Source: Blastocladiella britannica (Eukaryota; Blastocladiomycota; Blastocladiomycetes; Blastocladiales; Blastocladiaceae). From it: a stretch of 45,620 nt of DNA. The notes beneath the pieces were generated by a model. It had not been told where the DNA came from and searched no databases. It saw only the letters and a program-made list of their open reading frames with translations. The stretch is from assembly GCA_025349905.2 (NCBI GenBank), contig MU624589.1:1-45620 (forward strand), read 5' to 3'. Below are positions 23,060 to 33,172 of the stretch, in pieces (position 1 is the stretch's first letter; each line of letters starts with the position of its first letter). The translations under genes and the position numbers were made by a program.

Positions 23060-24013
23060 CTACTCTTCGATCCGAGCTCCACCCAACTTGCCCGTGATCG
23101 CCTCGTGCTCGGCCAGCAGCAAATTGACCAGCTGCTTGTTGGCGGCGGCCGCAAACTGGTGCAGCTCCAGCATGCGCGCCAGCTCGTACAGGTTGCGCCA
23201 GTCAGCGTACTCGAGATCGGCGGGCGTGCACTTGAACTTGGCCACAACCCCCTCCTCGGCCAGCTTGGGCAGCGGCGCTCCCGGAAGCCAGCCCGAGTAC
23301 ACGTGCACGAGCATTAAAACGAACGCTGGCGTGCGCCACGCCGACATGTCCATCGGCTTGTTTTCCTTGATGGCCTTGGCCTCGGCGAACTTGCCCGATG
23401 ATGACGGCGAGTTAAAAATGGTCTTGAAGAACGGAGAGGCGCGAGCCACGAGCGCCTTGGACGCGTAGATCGCTTCCGTAGCGCCGTTCGGGAGGAAAGA
23501 ACAGTCGCAAAGGGTGGTGCAGTCGAGAGACTCCAGGAGGCCAAGGGCCGAAGGTACCAGCATGTGGGGCATCGATGTTGCTATCGGCGCTGCGAACGGT
23601 CCGTTGATGAATTCGACAGTGGCCTTCACTGTAACGCCGCTTCCATACGCTGATGGTCGTTGCAGGCCGTGAACTAGTTGAGAAACACCGCAAGCACCAT
23701 GGCGGAAACTACTCAAGTCGATTTGGCAGTCCAGATTCGTGCTGCCGAATACAATGGTGATCTTACACTGTGTGAATGCCCAATTGGCCATGGCTTTGTC
23801 AAAGGCGACTGCGACGAGCATCGGAGAAAACGAGCCCTGATGAGCGGCCGCTGGAGTCGTATCCATTGACAAAAAGAAGGTCGACTGAAGTCCAGGGAGC
23901 TTGATGGAAGCGGTTCGTGTGTGCAACTCGGTCGCATGGTAGCCTATCAACTGCTGGAAGGTGTTCCCGCTCGAATTATTCGATATCGTTTGAAGATTTT
24001 GAGGATTGCTCAT
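23060..24013 (-). CDS. BTB/POZ protein with MATH-like N-terminal domain
   Basis: A single exon of 317 aa. Residues about 165-300 form a BTB domain: SLDCTTLCDCSFLPNG (dimer strand), IYASKALVARASPFFKTIF, FVLMLVHVYSGWLP, and NLYELARMLELHQFAAAANK. Upstream, residues about 15-140 end in ITIVFGSTNLDCQIDL and YGSGVTVKATVEF, compatible with a MATH (TRAF-like) domain but weakly conserved. MATH-BTB proteins are substrate adaptors of cullin-3 ubiquitin ligases; that role is inferred. The gene converges on IKS1 with 145 bases between the stop codons and diverges from the OPT transporter gene. Confidence 0.8.
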   Translation of the reverse strand: MSNPQNLQTISNNSSGNTFQQLIGYHATELHTRTASIKLPGLQSTFFLSMDTTPAAAHQGSFSPMLVAVAFDKAMANWAFTQCKITIVFGSTNLDCQIDLSSFRHGACGVSQLVHGLQRPSAYGSGVTVKATVEFINGPFAAPIATSMPHMLVPSALGLLESLDCTTLCDCSFLPNGATEAIYASKALVARASPFFKTIFNSPSSSGKFAEAKAIKENKPMDMSAWRTPAFVLMLVHVYSGWLPGAPLPKLAEEGVVAKFKCTPADLEYADWRNLYELARMLELHQFAAAANKQLVNLLLAEHEAITGKLGGARIEE

Positions 24014-24761
24014 GGTGCGCTTTCGGTCGGCCTTTATGTGAGGGAGGAAGAGGGCGAGGAGGAAGCGATTTTGTTCAACGAGTTAACCAAAACAAGGAGA
24101 TGTTGCAACAGAAAGCGGGCCGATCAGCAAGAAAATAACACAACAACCAATTGCCATGATCCGAACGCGAACGGTCGCCGTACCTACCGTCCAATCAAGT
24201 TGTGACTTCGGAAACTACTCCTGCCAAACGTAAGGCGGTCGGGCCGCCAGCATTTTGCTCCATCTTGGCGCATAAAGACAGCTGCCAGACTGATATCTAT
24301 TGTGAAAGTTGACGAGAAGCACTTGCTGAACGACGATCACAAGTAACCAGTCTCCCATCTTTTGCTGTGTAGTGCGCCCCATTGTATGAGCCGCTTGCAC
24401 GCTCAATGACCAATGATGATTGAACTCGAAATCATGTGCACCCAGGCTTCAGATCCTCGTTTGGGAATTCAACTTGATTTCAAACAAAAATCCTTCTCCA
24501 ATTACATTTGTAATTTTGCATTAAAAATTGAAATTAAAAAGTCTCATCATTTGTAAGTGGAATGACTGCCTCGAAACGCAGGCAAATACAGGCTGAAACG
24601 CGATGCGCAATGTTGCGCCAGTGGCGGGATCCGCATGATTCTGGGGCCCAGGTACCCGTGATCCCTGGGGCCTTGACTGGACTGGAAATTTGAACAAAGC
24701 TGGCTTGGTCCAGCCAATCCAAAACCACCAAGAGAAAAGTGTAGACTATTCATTAGGCAAA
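24014..24761. other. 748-bp divergent intergenic region
   Basis: This lies between the start codons of the BTB gene (minus) and the OPT gene (plus). Base composition drops to A/T-rich around 24470-24545. It holds a near-inverted repeat around 24643-24671 (GGGGCCCAGG ... CCTGGGGCC). I see no tRNA, no convincing coding frame and no clear TATA box close to either start. Confidence 0.5.
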
Positions 24762-27061
24762 ATGACCGAAAAAGAAGAACACAACGCCCTCGGCGACAAG
24801 AAAGAGTCGTCCTTTATCCTGGACAATGACTTTGAGCAGATCGTGCAGGAGCTGGTGCCCCGCACCGACGATCCGACCGCTCCCTCGTTTACCTTCCGCG
24901 TCGTGATTCTGGGTGGCCTGTTTTGCTGCCTCCTCTCATTCATCAACACCCTCTTTACGTTCCGCGGCAACCCGTTCTCGTACGTTCCATTTTTCAGCAG
25001 TCGCTCGTACAAAACAAAAAGGAAACTGAGGCAAAATAATTAAATAGGATCACCTCGTACATTGCCATCATGCTCGCCTTCCCCATGGGCCAGTTCCTCG
25101 CCAAGGTGCTCCCTAAGACCAGCTTCCTCGGCGTCGAGCTCAACCCGGGCCCGTTCTCGGTCAAGGAGCACGTGCTGATTGGTGTCTGGGCGTCCACTGG
25201 CGCCTCCGGCATCTACGGCGTGGAGAACCTCGTCGTGCAGGACCTCTTTTACGGCTTTGACATTGGATGGTTCTGGGGCCTCCTGTTCCTGATCGCGTCT
25301 TCGGTGCTCGGTTTCGGTATCGCCGGTATCTGCCGCAAGTTTTTGATCCGCCCCGCGCACATGGTGTGGCCCAGCGTCCTGCCCCAAGTCGCCATGTACA
25401 CGGCCTTCCACTCGGTCAAGACCGAGGCCGTGCAAGAGGACGGCAAGAAGCACCTGTCCGGCATCGCCATGTTCCTGGTCGGGTTCCTGATCATGTTCAC
25501 CTGGCAGTGGTTCCCGACGTTTATCGCGCAAATGACCCAGACGCTGCCGCTGATGTGCTTGCTGACTCCCAACTCGGCCACGTGGGCGCAGCAGATGGGG
25601 TCGCCGAAACAGGGCGTCGGCATGTTCTCGATCTCGCTCGACTGGACCATCGGCAACGGCGGCACCAACATGGCCCTGCCGTACTGGTCGTCGGTCAACG
25701 CGTTTGCGTCGTCGGTGATTTTCATGTGGATCTTGACCCCGATGGCCTGGAGCGGCAACTGGTTCGGTATCCCGGAGAAAGTGCACTACAAGCTCAACAC
25801 GTCGGCGCTGTACTCGGGCAAGACTGGCAAGAAGGTGACCGCGCGGTCGATCGTCGACCCCAAGACCCACAAGATTGACGAGACCAAGTACGAAAACCTC
25901 AAGCCGCTGTACATGTCGCCGCTGTTTGCGTTTTCGTACTGGGGATCCATGGCCACGTTCTCGGCCGCCGTCGGCCAGTGCGTCTTTTGGTACGGTAAGG
26001 ACATTGTGCAGCGTCTCCGCGGGCTTTCGCACGCCGACGAGACCGACATTCACTGCCAGATCATGGACAAGAACTACGCCGAGGTGCCCGACACCTGGTA
26101 CTACGGGTTCTTTTTGCTGACGCTCGTGCTCACCACGGTGGTGTTCCTGGTCACTGAGATGAAGATGCCCTTCTACTACACGCTCCTGGCCACATTCCTG
26201 TCGGTGTTCTCTGTGGTGCCCATTGCCGTCATTCTCGCCACGTCGGGTGTCGCGCTGTACATGAACGTCATTTCCGAGTTTATCATTGGTCTGATCTCGC
26301 CCGGCGACCCCGTCCAGATGATGGCGTTCAAGTCGCTGTCCGTGTCCGTGTCGCTGCAGTGCCTGACGCTGCTGTCGGACTTGAAGCTCGGCCACTACCT
26401 CAAGATCAACCCGCGCCACATGTACGCGACGCAGATCATCTCGCAGTTCCTTGCGGCCGCGGTGGCGCTGCTGACGATGCGCCTGTGGTTCTCGTCCAAG
26501 GACCACCGTGAGTGGGTGCAGGAGCAGACCGACGTGGCCCCCGGCGCCGCCTGGTCCGGGTACTCGCCCAACGTATTCTTCAACGCCTCGCTCATCTGGG
26601 GTGCCGTCGGGCCCAAGCGCTTCTTCTTTGACTCGGTGTACTCGCCCATCATCATTTCAGGTCTCATCATTGGATTCATCACCCCGGGCCTTCTCAAGGG
26701 CTGCCAGCTGCTGTTTGGCGAGTCGATCATCCCCTGGCGCCTCATCAACCCGGCGGTGTTGTACCAGGCCGGCAGTCCCGTCGGCAACCAGTCGGGCATC
26801 TTTTCCAACTTTGTGGTGGCCACCATTTTCCAGTTCTTTGTGTACCGGTACGCGACGGGCTGGTGGAAGCGGTATAACTACGTGCTCAGTGCCGCGTTCG
26901 ATGCGGGAGCGGCCGTCACTGCCGTGGTGGCGACGCTGCTGCTGACCGACAATGGAATCAAGTTCCCGGACTGGCTGCTCAACACGTCGGCCGAGGCGCC
27001 CGATAAGACCGTGTACGGATCGGTGGGCGATTTCTGCAACTGGGGCTCGGCCAATTTCTGA
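24762..27061 (+). CDS. OPT-family oligopeptide transporter
   Basis: Two exons, 24762-24979 and 25048-27061, with a 68-nt intron (GTACGT...AATAG, phase 2), give 743 aa. The join restores GNPFSITSYIAIMLAFPMG. OPT proteins are proton-coupled plasma-membrane importers of small peptides or glutathione. The family signature NPGPFSVKEH is at residues about 101-110, and about a dozen or more hydrophobic segments span the rest. Later conserved blocks include YQAGSPVGNQ and WNYVLSAA-type elements (KRYNYVLSAAFDAG) near the C-terminus. The acidic cytoplasmic N-terminus precedes helix 1 (VVILGGLFCCLLSFIN). Specificity within the family (peptide, glutathione or metal chelate) cannot be told. A pure AT microsatellite follows the stop. 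Confidence 0.95.
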
Positions 27062-27085
27062 TTCTTTGCTAGATGTCGTGCAGTG

Positions 27086-27087
<2 letters not shown>

Positions 27088-27123
<36 letters not shown>
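27088..27123. repeat. (AT)18 microsatellite
   Basis: Eighteen uninterrupted AT dinucleotides lie 27 bases after the OPT stop codon and run into an oligo-T tract. It is in the 3' flank, so transcript length may vary between isolates. Confidence 0.95.
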
Positions 27124-27131
<8 letters not shown>

Positions 27132-27220
27132 GGCGTATGTTCCAGCTCTGCAAGGACTCTGGGACCAGTGTCCATTGGGTCGTGACAATTTACAGGATAG
27201 AATACATTTTTGATACACAA

Positions 27221-28194
27221 CTAGGAAGTGGAAATGGGAGCCGCCAAAGCTTGGCCAACCGCACCAGCATGCGCCAAGGCAGCGACAAACACGAAGTGGC
27301 ACTTCATTGCCTCGATGTCCAAGTAATCGGCCACTGCTTTCCACTCGGCGGCAGAAGTCACACCGTCCACGTGCGACAGGTCCAAGAACGCATGTTGCGC
27401 GTACGGCCCATACAGGACGCTGATATGCTCACAGCCCTCGGCGGCCGGGCCCTAGAATGGCCGCAATGTCCGCTCGAGTGCCATCAAATGGTGGCCAAGC
27501 ACGCGTCGCTTGACCTCCGCCATGTTGCTTTCCCGAATCACCTGGTCCGCCGCCGTCACAATGAATGCCTGGTTCGGCGAGATTGGTGCAAGGCCCGACC
27601 GACGCGCAGATGGGGGCACCAGCTCCTGGTGAATTTCCAGTGCGGGCAAAAGACGGAGCAGGCTGGTGGTGCTGAGGATGAAGGTGGGAAGAACAGGAGT
27701 CGCGGCAATTGTGGCGATAATGGCTGCGGGAATGGGGGCGACGACGGTGCACATGGGGACGATTGTGGTACTGCTCGGGTAGGTGGTAAGGGCGGCGACG
27801 GGCTCAACTTCCGTCACGACGGCGACTGGCTCGTTCTGCGCGACCACGGAGACAGATCGCACCACCTCGACGGCTGCGGCAGCTGGCGTCTTGTGCTCCA
27901 GTGTCGGCACTTAAGAGTCGTGCGCAAGGTCCCCCACGCACCCCTCGGCGCGCGCCAGCTCGTGGTCCACATCGTGCCCGACAAACAGCGACGAAATATC
28001 TGACGAGAGGCAGTTTCCGGCCTCTTTGATGGCTTTGAATGCGCGTCGAACCCGGCGCACCACTTTCCGGACACCGGCGACCATCGCGCACGCCACCCGC
28101 TTGCCAAACGAGCACGCTGCGATTCCGGATTTGTGTCCTTGCCGGCGTTGGCGGCGGACGAGGACGAAGACGTGAGCGAATTCGTGCAAGCCAT
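27221..28194 (-). pseudogene. Disrupted coding region with two in-frame stops and a probable frameshift
   Basis: One minus-strand frame has coding-like composition from 28189 to 27221 (323 codons) but is cut by TAA at 27913-27911 and TAG at 27454-27452. After each stop, GC-rich third positions and protein-like sequence continue without change of frame; the last section reads VLYGPYAQHAFLDLSHVDG through AAEWKAVADYLD. The only good start, ATG at 28194, is in another frame (MACTNSLTSSSSSAANAGKD), so a frameshift near 28100-28140 is also likely. Both stops could come from single C-to-T changes in Gln codons. Short introns might remove the stops, but donors nearby are poor. I recognise no domain. 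Confidence 0.55.
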
Positions 28195-29174
28195 GATTAT
28201 TAAATGTGAATGTGAATGATGGGAAAATGCAAGAACAAATGAAAAATGAGGCGAAGGACTAAAAAACTGTGGAATGAGGAGGAGGGCAAGGTATTTGAAG
28301 ACCAGCTATGGCAATTATGGAGGAAATAAGGTTTTTTCATAATGAAATACAAGGAAATGAAAGGTGGATCTCGGCAATTGGGTCCATAGTTGCTGCGAGG
28401 AAATGAAAAAAAAGGGGATCCAAGTTGATATTCATTTCAACTAACGACTCGCTTTACTATCCGACTCCATCGTTGCGGGTCAGTCGGCTTCGTGTCAATT
28501 CACGAAGCAGAGCAGTATATATTTCGTTATAAAGTTGGAGCGGCTGGCAAATCAACGATTGCATTCCTTCATTCCAAAAAAAAATTGGATACATGGATCA
28601 AAGTGCAGCGACAAAACAAGAAAAGAGGCGGATTCTGGCAAAAAGCGAGCAATCGAGTGGGAAGCATGGAGGTGGCCGACGCTGCATGAGTGGAATTGGC
28701 AGCAGAGGCGGCATTCTCAAGTGGGAACCCCGTCATGGAAGTGGACGCCAACGAGCGCAACGGCGGAGGAGCCAAGAGCGCAGTACCAACGCCTATATCA
28801 CCAAGCGTCCGTGCGCCCGTCCCTCCCGTCGTGGCCGAGCATACGCGCAGCACTTCCGCCGAGCCGTCCCGCCAACAGACAAAGCGAGCACCTTCTCCGG
28901 CGCTCCGCGACCATTCTACCATGCCCAATATCCACCGCAGTTGATGCGGGGTGTTGCGTCCGCCGTCATTGGCACAACCGGCTTAATTTGAATCGAGAAT
29001 TGGATTGTTTGAGTATTGACTTTTTCGTGAAAAAATGAAACAAAACAAAGTCGGCCCCAAATTTTGCCAACTTCCCACGAATCCGTACAATCAGGTTGAT
29101 TCTGCTGTCAGGTCCGCGCCGATGACCCGACTGCATCCTGAGCCGCTGGTCCCAGATCTGAGCCCCTCGGCCGG
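28195..29174. other. Intergenic stretch without supported genes
   Basis: About 980 bases of mixed composition with purine-rich runs (28240-28420). Short open frames exist in several phases, but none has steady coding bias, a good start context or a recognisable domain. It contains one perfect 8-bp inverted repeat (28487-28508) and no tRNA-like cloverleaf that I can see. It may include the lost 5' half of the adjacent transposon fragment. Confidence 0.5.
28487..28508. repeat. Perfect 8-bp inverted repeat
   Basis: GCTTCGTG and CACGAAGC flank a six-base spacer (TCAATT). It could form a hairpin or be a dimeric protein-binding site. Chance occurrence in a spacer this long cannot be excluded. Confidence 0.6.
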
Positions 29175-29950
29175 TTGTTGTTGTTGCTGATCTTCTTCTT
29201 CCGCCACCGGCCCATTCTGCGCCCGACGTCCCGCAAGGAATCGCGGATCATTGACCCCGTGCTCGAAAATGTGCTTGGCCTGCGTCACTTGGTTCGCCAC
29301 GGCGAGGAGATCCCGGTTCCACCACGTCTCGCACAGTTGGTTGGTGCAATGCAAGACGTGATCAACGAACCGAGGCTCCTCCCGCGGCTCCCCATTGACC
29401 ACCCGCGCCTTCATCTTGTACAGCGGTTTGTCAACGAGCTCAGTTCGTTGGACTGGACCCCGTCGAACCTTGTGCTTCTCGACGAAGTTTCCTTCGATAA
29501 TCGCGCCGTGTGGCGATCAAAAGGCTATGGGCCTGTTGGCCGGCCCCTGGTTTATCGCGGCGAATTTACACGACTCCCGCGCGTCTCTCTCTTGTGCTTC
29601 CTTGGCGCTAATGGGTTGCTGGAATCGTACATGGTCGATGGCACCTTTACACGCGTGGGAGTGCCAGACGAAGGGTTGTCGCCACCAAGTGAGGGCATTG
29701 AACTGCCGAGGGCAGAACCGCTCTCAAAAGAGGTGGGGATTACTGACACTGACATTATTCGTCGTTATTCGACCAAGACGCAGTCAGCTCACAGGCGCGC
29801 AGTTTATTTTGAGATTGCAAGTTGCATGTGAGTGGTTGTAACCTTGACTATAGTGTTGAAACAAGTGCTGAGGAATGTGCTGCTAATGAGGGTGCTGAGG
29901 AGCGGAGTTCAGCATTATCAGTTTCGGAAGAAAGCAACAATACTTTGTGA
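29175..29950 (+). mobile_element. Truncated DDE transposase fragment (IS630/Tc1-mariner-like)
   Basis: An open frame from 29175 to 29831 encodes LVLLDEVSFDNRAVWRSKGY, then GRPLVYRGEFTRLPRVSLLC and FLGANGLLESYMVDGTFTR. This is the layout of the first catalytic-aspartate strand and following strands in DDE endonucleases of the IS630/Tc1-mariner group. The N-terminal DNA-binding part is only partly present (ESRIIDPVLENVLGLRHLV) with no proper ATG, and the second Asp and final Asp/Glu blocks are missing. An acidic tail continues in another frame to a stop at 29950, which would need a 26-nt intron or an indel at about 29828-29853. No terminal inverted repeats were found by eye. I read it as a dead relic. 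Confidence 0.6.
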
Positions 29951-29969
29951 GAAAAAGAAAAGAAAAAAA

Positions 29970-30485
29970 TGAGCACCCTCTACCGGTCCTTTGCCGACGC
30001 CGCTTCCCTGTCGTACTTGGCCTTTATTGTGGTCGAGGGGCCCGTGCGCCCTTTTCGCCGCCGTTCGCCATCAACGTGCCCAACAGCCAGTCTCACGCTG
30101 CTTGGCACGAACCGGAACGTCCCGCCCTCGCGAGGTTTGGCCAGCCCACCCCGTCGGCACGCTCGTCCTCGACGCTAGTATTGCGGGCTATCAGATGTGT
30201 GCCGCCGGTGTCAGCGTGCTCGAACCTTCTTGACCACCGGCCACCGCTCGCTCACCGTTTCTATCACCTCACGCCCGCCCCGTGCTGCGCTCCGAGGTCG
30301 GCGGCGGCCAGGTCGTCCAGTCTGCCTACGCGTTTCTCGGGTGCCTCTTGGACGCCCATTGCAGCCCCGTGTCTCGCCCGCCGTCGTCACCAATGCGTCC
30401 GAAAACGACAACCCGTCCCAAAACGCCCCGTCCCGTCCCGCGGAAGTTCGACTGGTCGCACCCGCTCGTCGTCATGAACCATTAA
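29970..30485 (+). pseudogene. Coding-like region broken by several frameshifts
   Basis: A good start context (AAAAAATG at 29970) opens MSTLYRSFADAASLSYLAFI, but the strongly GC3-biased frame then moves among all three phases: PFSPPFAINVPNSQSHAAWH, later VGTLVLDASIAGYQMCAAGV, then TFLTTGHRSLTVSIT, then LRSEVGGGQVVQSAYAFLGC. No splice signals sit at the switch points, so multiple indels are the simplest explanation. No family recognised. It lies directly downstream of the transposase relic. Confidence 0.45.
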
Positions 30486-30972
30486 TGGCGTGCTCTCAAA
30501 GATCCACGGCATGTCGTTGCCGTCCATCCGTCATCATCCGTGGGACTACTGGCTCAAAGCCGAGCACCTCGAATCGACCGTGCCTGACCGACCGACCACG
30601 CACAGTGTTCGCGCGCGTGGGCATTCCACTCGCTTTGGGGGTTTCATGGCTACCAATTGACCAATCAGCTCGTTTGCAATTCGGGAATGGAAAAACCAAA
30701 ACGCGCGCTCGGTTGGATTTGGACCGGCAACGACCGCGGTTCTTGATATGTTTTTATATACACGTGAGTACACATGGGTGGGCCGCCGCCGATTCAGTTG
30801 CTAATTTTTATGTACCAGTAATGCTTGCGTGGTCAGTACCGCCGTTGTCGTCAACGACTGATCGGTGCATGGATTACGACGTGGTTTGTCTGTGGAATTC
30901 AGGGCGGTCTTTGAGATTGAGTTGGTCGTGGCAATAAAAAAAGTGTTTTTGACCACCCACTGGACGCATGCG

Positions 30973-31387
30973 ATGAATCCGCGCGCACACTCTTGGCGGC
31001 ACGCTCCCGTCGACGAGCGATACAAGTCAATGCTGAAAAGCGTGTTTAAATGGGTACGTCGTTTCGAGCAGAGAAAGAGAGAGAACGAAAAAAAAAAAAA
31101 AAGGAATCAGAGACCATGATCACGATCAGGTCTTGCCTTTGCGCTCTCTTCCAAAGACCACACACATTCATTATATTAAAGTGGAAAAGAACTTTGGCGG
31201 ATCGGCACTGCCACGCAAAGTACAATGGCTGGGATATGTGTATCTATCCTTTCTCATTTTCAAAGCGAAGCGGTGGGAAAAATGGGCCAAGAACGAGTCA
31301 TCGCCCCCCGCTCCACCGCCTGATCCCCACTTTCATTTCATTTACTGTACTTTGCTGAATTGCTCGCATCCACTTGAAAATTCCTAG
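30973..31387 (+). CDS. Possible small two-exon gene, unknown
   Basis: Weak model: exon 1 from the ATG at 30973 to 31053 (MNPRAHSWRHAPVDERYKS), intron 31054-31156 (GTACGT...CAAAG, phase 0, containing an A-run), exon 2 31157-31387 (THIHYIKVEKNFGGSALPRK, then YVYLSFLIFKAKRWEKW). Protein-like sequence also precedes the ATG in the same frame, so the start is uncertain. It ends 7 bases before the next ATG. No domain recognised. It may be another relic. Confidence 0.25.
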
Positions 31388-31394
31388 CTCCGCC

Positions 31395-32085
31395 ATGCCG
31401 GCCTCCAACACCGCCGCTTACACGTCCCCCACCGCTCACACCCGCTTCAACCGCGTACTTTTCGGCTACCAAGTCGCTGTGGTCGACGTCGCCATGGAGG
31501 TCTCGGCACTGGCAAAGATCGCTGCCGCCACAGCCGAGACCACCATGTCGCCCTTCGAGGTGCCGGCTGGTCCCCGACATTTCGGCGATCGTGTTGTCGT
31601 CGCCGTCAGTCTCCCTCACCAAGGTTGCCGACGGCTGTTGAAGCACCCACCACCACCCTATGGCAAGCGGCGTCTGCAGGAGTCGGGCGTCGCGGGTGCC
31701 CTGGCCGCCGACATTGGCAGGATGGTCTGCTTCTTGCGCGGTGGTACTCTTGTGTCTTTTTTTTTTGTGTTTCACACTTACCGCATCATTAAAATAGGAC
31801 TACTTGCTGAAGGAGCACCGCCGGACCCTGAGCGCCCGCGCCGCACATGCCCGTTACCTCCTCACTAAGGACGCGTTGTTGGCCATGTACGCTGCCGACC
31901 TCCACGCACAGCGGATGCCATTCATTTTCATTGCGCGGCCGCTGCTGGCCCAGCTGGAGGCGACGGGGCACGCGGTGCGCCAATGGCCGGCGGTGCTGCC
32001 AGTGATGGAGCACCGGCTGGCAGAGGCCCGAGATGCGTTGGTGGCGATCCGAAATTGGATCGGCCTTTTTAATCCTTCCTTGTGA
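31395..32085 (+). CDS. Hypothetical helical protein, two exons
   Basis: Start MPASNTAAYTSPTAH at 31395. Exon 1 ends at 31724 (donor GTCTGC) or 31751 (donor GTGTCT); both are phase 0. Exon 2 starts at 31798 after AAAATAG and runs to the stop at 32085, for a product of about 206 or 215 aa. Exon 2 (DYLLKEHRRTLSARAAHARY ... VMEHRLAEARDALVAIRNWI) is predicted to be mostly alpha-helical, with regular heptad-like charge spacing at the end. Third-position GC is strong in both exons, unlike the broken frames to its left, so I regard it as a live gene. No signal peptide, membrane helix or known domain is seen. Confidence 0.6.
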
Positions 32086-32301
32086 TAAATGGATATATTC
32101 AATGCATAAAATGAAAGAATCTGGCTCGAGCCATGTAAGTATTGGGATACCGCCAGCTGTGATTGGGTTGGCGTGGTATTTGGTTTGCAGTGGCAAATGC
32201 GGTGGCATGGACAAGATCATCAGGAGAAAAACAGGGTGGTACCATTCATTCCTTACTTGCGAAATGGCACAAACTTGTTATAAAGGGGAGGTGGCTTCGA
32301 A

Positions 32302-33018
32302 CTAGCCGCCATTGTCAATCGAGCTGCAGCTACGTCGTGCCCATACTGCAGCGCTGCCACAGGAGTACTGTGAGTGGTCAATATAATACAATATGGTATG
32401 GGGACGAGTATCGAATCCAACAACCGCGGCTGTTCCTCCAGTCAAGAAAGCTGCCGCACGATCAAAGAACCAGCCGACCTTGACTAAACTTGATTCTGGG
32501 ACCGTGGCAAGTATCGCGCACAGGGACTTGGGCGTCATCATCCCTGCCTCGGCACATATGGGCAGCAAATCATACTCGCCCCTACACGCCCGGAACTGCA
32601 GCGACTTTGCGAGGCGAGTCTGCGTTTCCACGCTTGATTCGATGTTGTCGGCCTGGAGTGGGCCGCAAATAAAGTGTGGGAGCTCGAATTGAAGCACGCG
32701 CTTGTGATAATCCCAATAGGAATTGGATGGGGCCTCAGTAGCGCGGCGGTGGCCCATGTCCAGGTCCGCCAACCCACGCGCTCAAAGCCAGTGGATCGTC
32801 GGCACAATTTCGGTCCAGGAGACTGCAAGCTCGAATGTATTCGATGTGCTCGTGAACCGACCGCAAGCAAACCATCGTGTCCGTGATGAGCCCAGCGGAT
32901 TCGAGGTGGTCGAGCGCAGTCACAAGCCCAAACTAACCGCAAAGATTGCCGGAAGGTCCAGATACGTTAAGACGCGGACCAGGACCTCGTCTGGCAGCAG
33001 GACGTCCATCGCCATCAT
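32302..33018 (-). pseudogene. Decayed F-box protein gene
   Basis: The ATG at 33018 begins MMAMDVLLPDEVLVRVLTYL followed by DLPAIFAVSL, a good F-box (SKP1-binding motif of SCF ubiquitin ligases). The frame hits TGA within a few codons. Coding-like sequence continues one frame over (VTALDHLESAGLITDTMVCL, to about 32735) and then in a third frame (RRATEAPSNSYWDYHKRVLQ ... to 32302). A donor-like GTTAGT follows the F-box, but no acceptor gives a convincing join. Two single-base indels explain the pattern. It lies 154 bases from the end of a Trp-rich repeat gene of the same strand. Confidence 0.5.
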
Positions 33019-33172
33019 GTTGTTGTGCTGATTTTTTTTGTTTGCCGAAAAGAGAGCCCCTTTCGCCCACAACACACCACCATATTGGATGGAGGTCCCC
33101 TTTGCTTGGGCATGCAGATCCTTGGACGCTTTCCATTCAATGTCAATACTTATGGTGGACTCAATTCAAATT

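Noticed and set aside
24643..24671. Near-inverted repeat GGGGCCCAGG ... CCTGGGGCC
   Set aside because: The arms are imperfect and G/C-rich in a spacer; no supporting element structure or repeat elsewhere in the window.
28150..28189. HEFAH, a HExxH zinc-protease-like motif, at the start of the broken frame at 28189
   Set aside because: It is only five residues, at an improbable non-ATG start, in a region where the alternative frame looks more like the true N-terminus. Chance match.
32538..32942. 134-codon minus-strand frame overlapping the F-box relic (starts as CDCARPPRIRWAHHG)
   Set aside because: Poor composition compared with the other two frames there; it is a shadow of the frameshifted gene.
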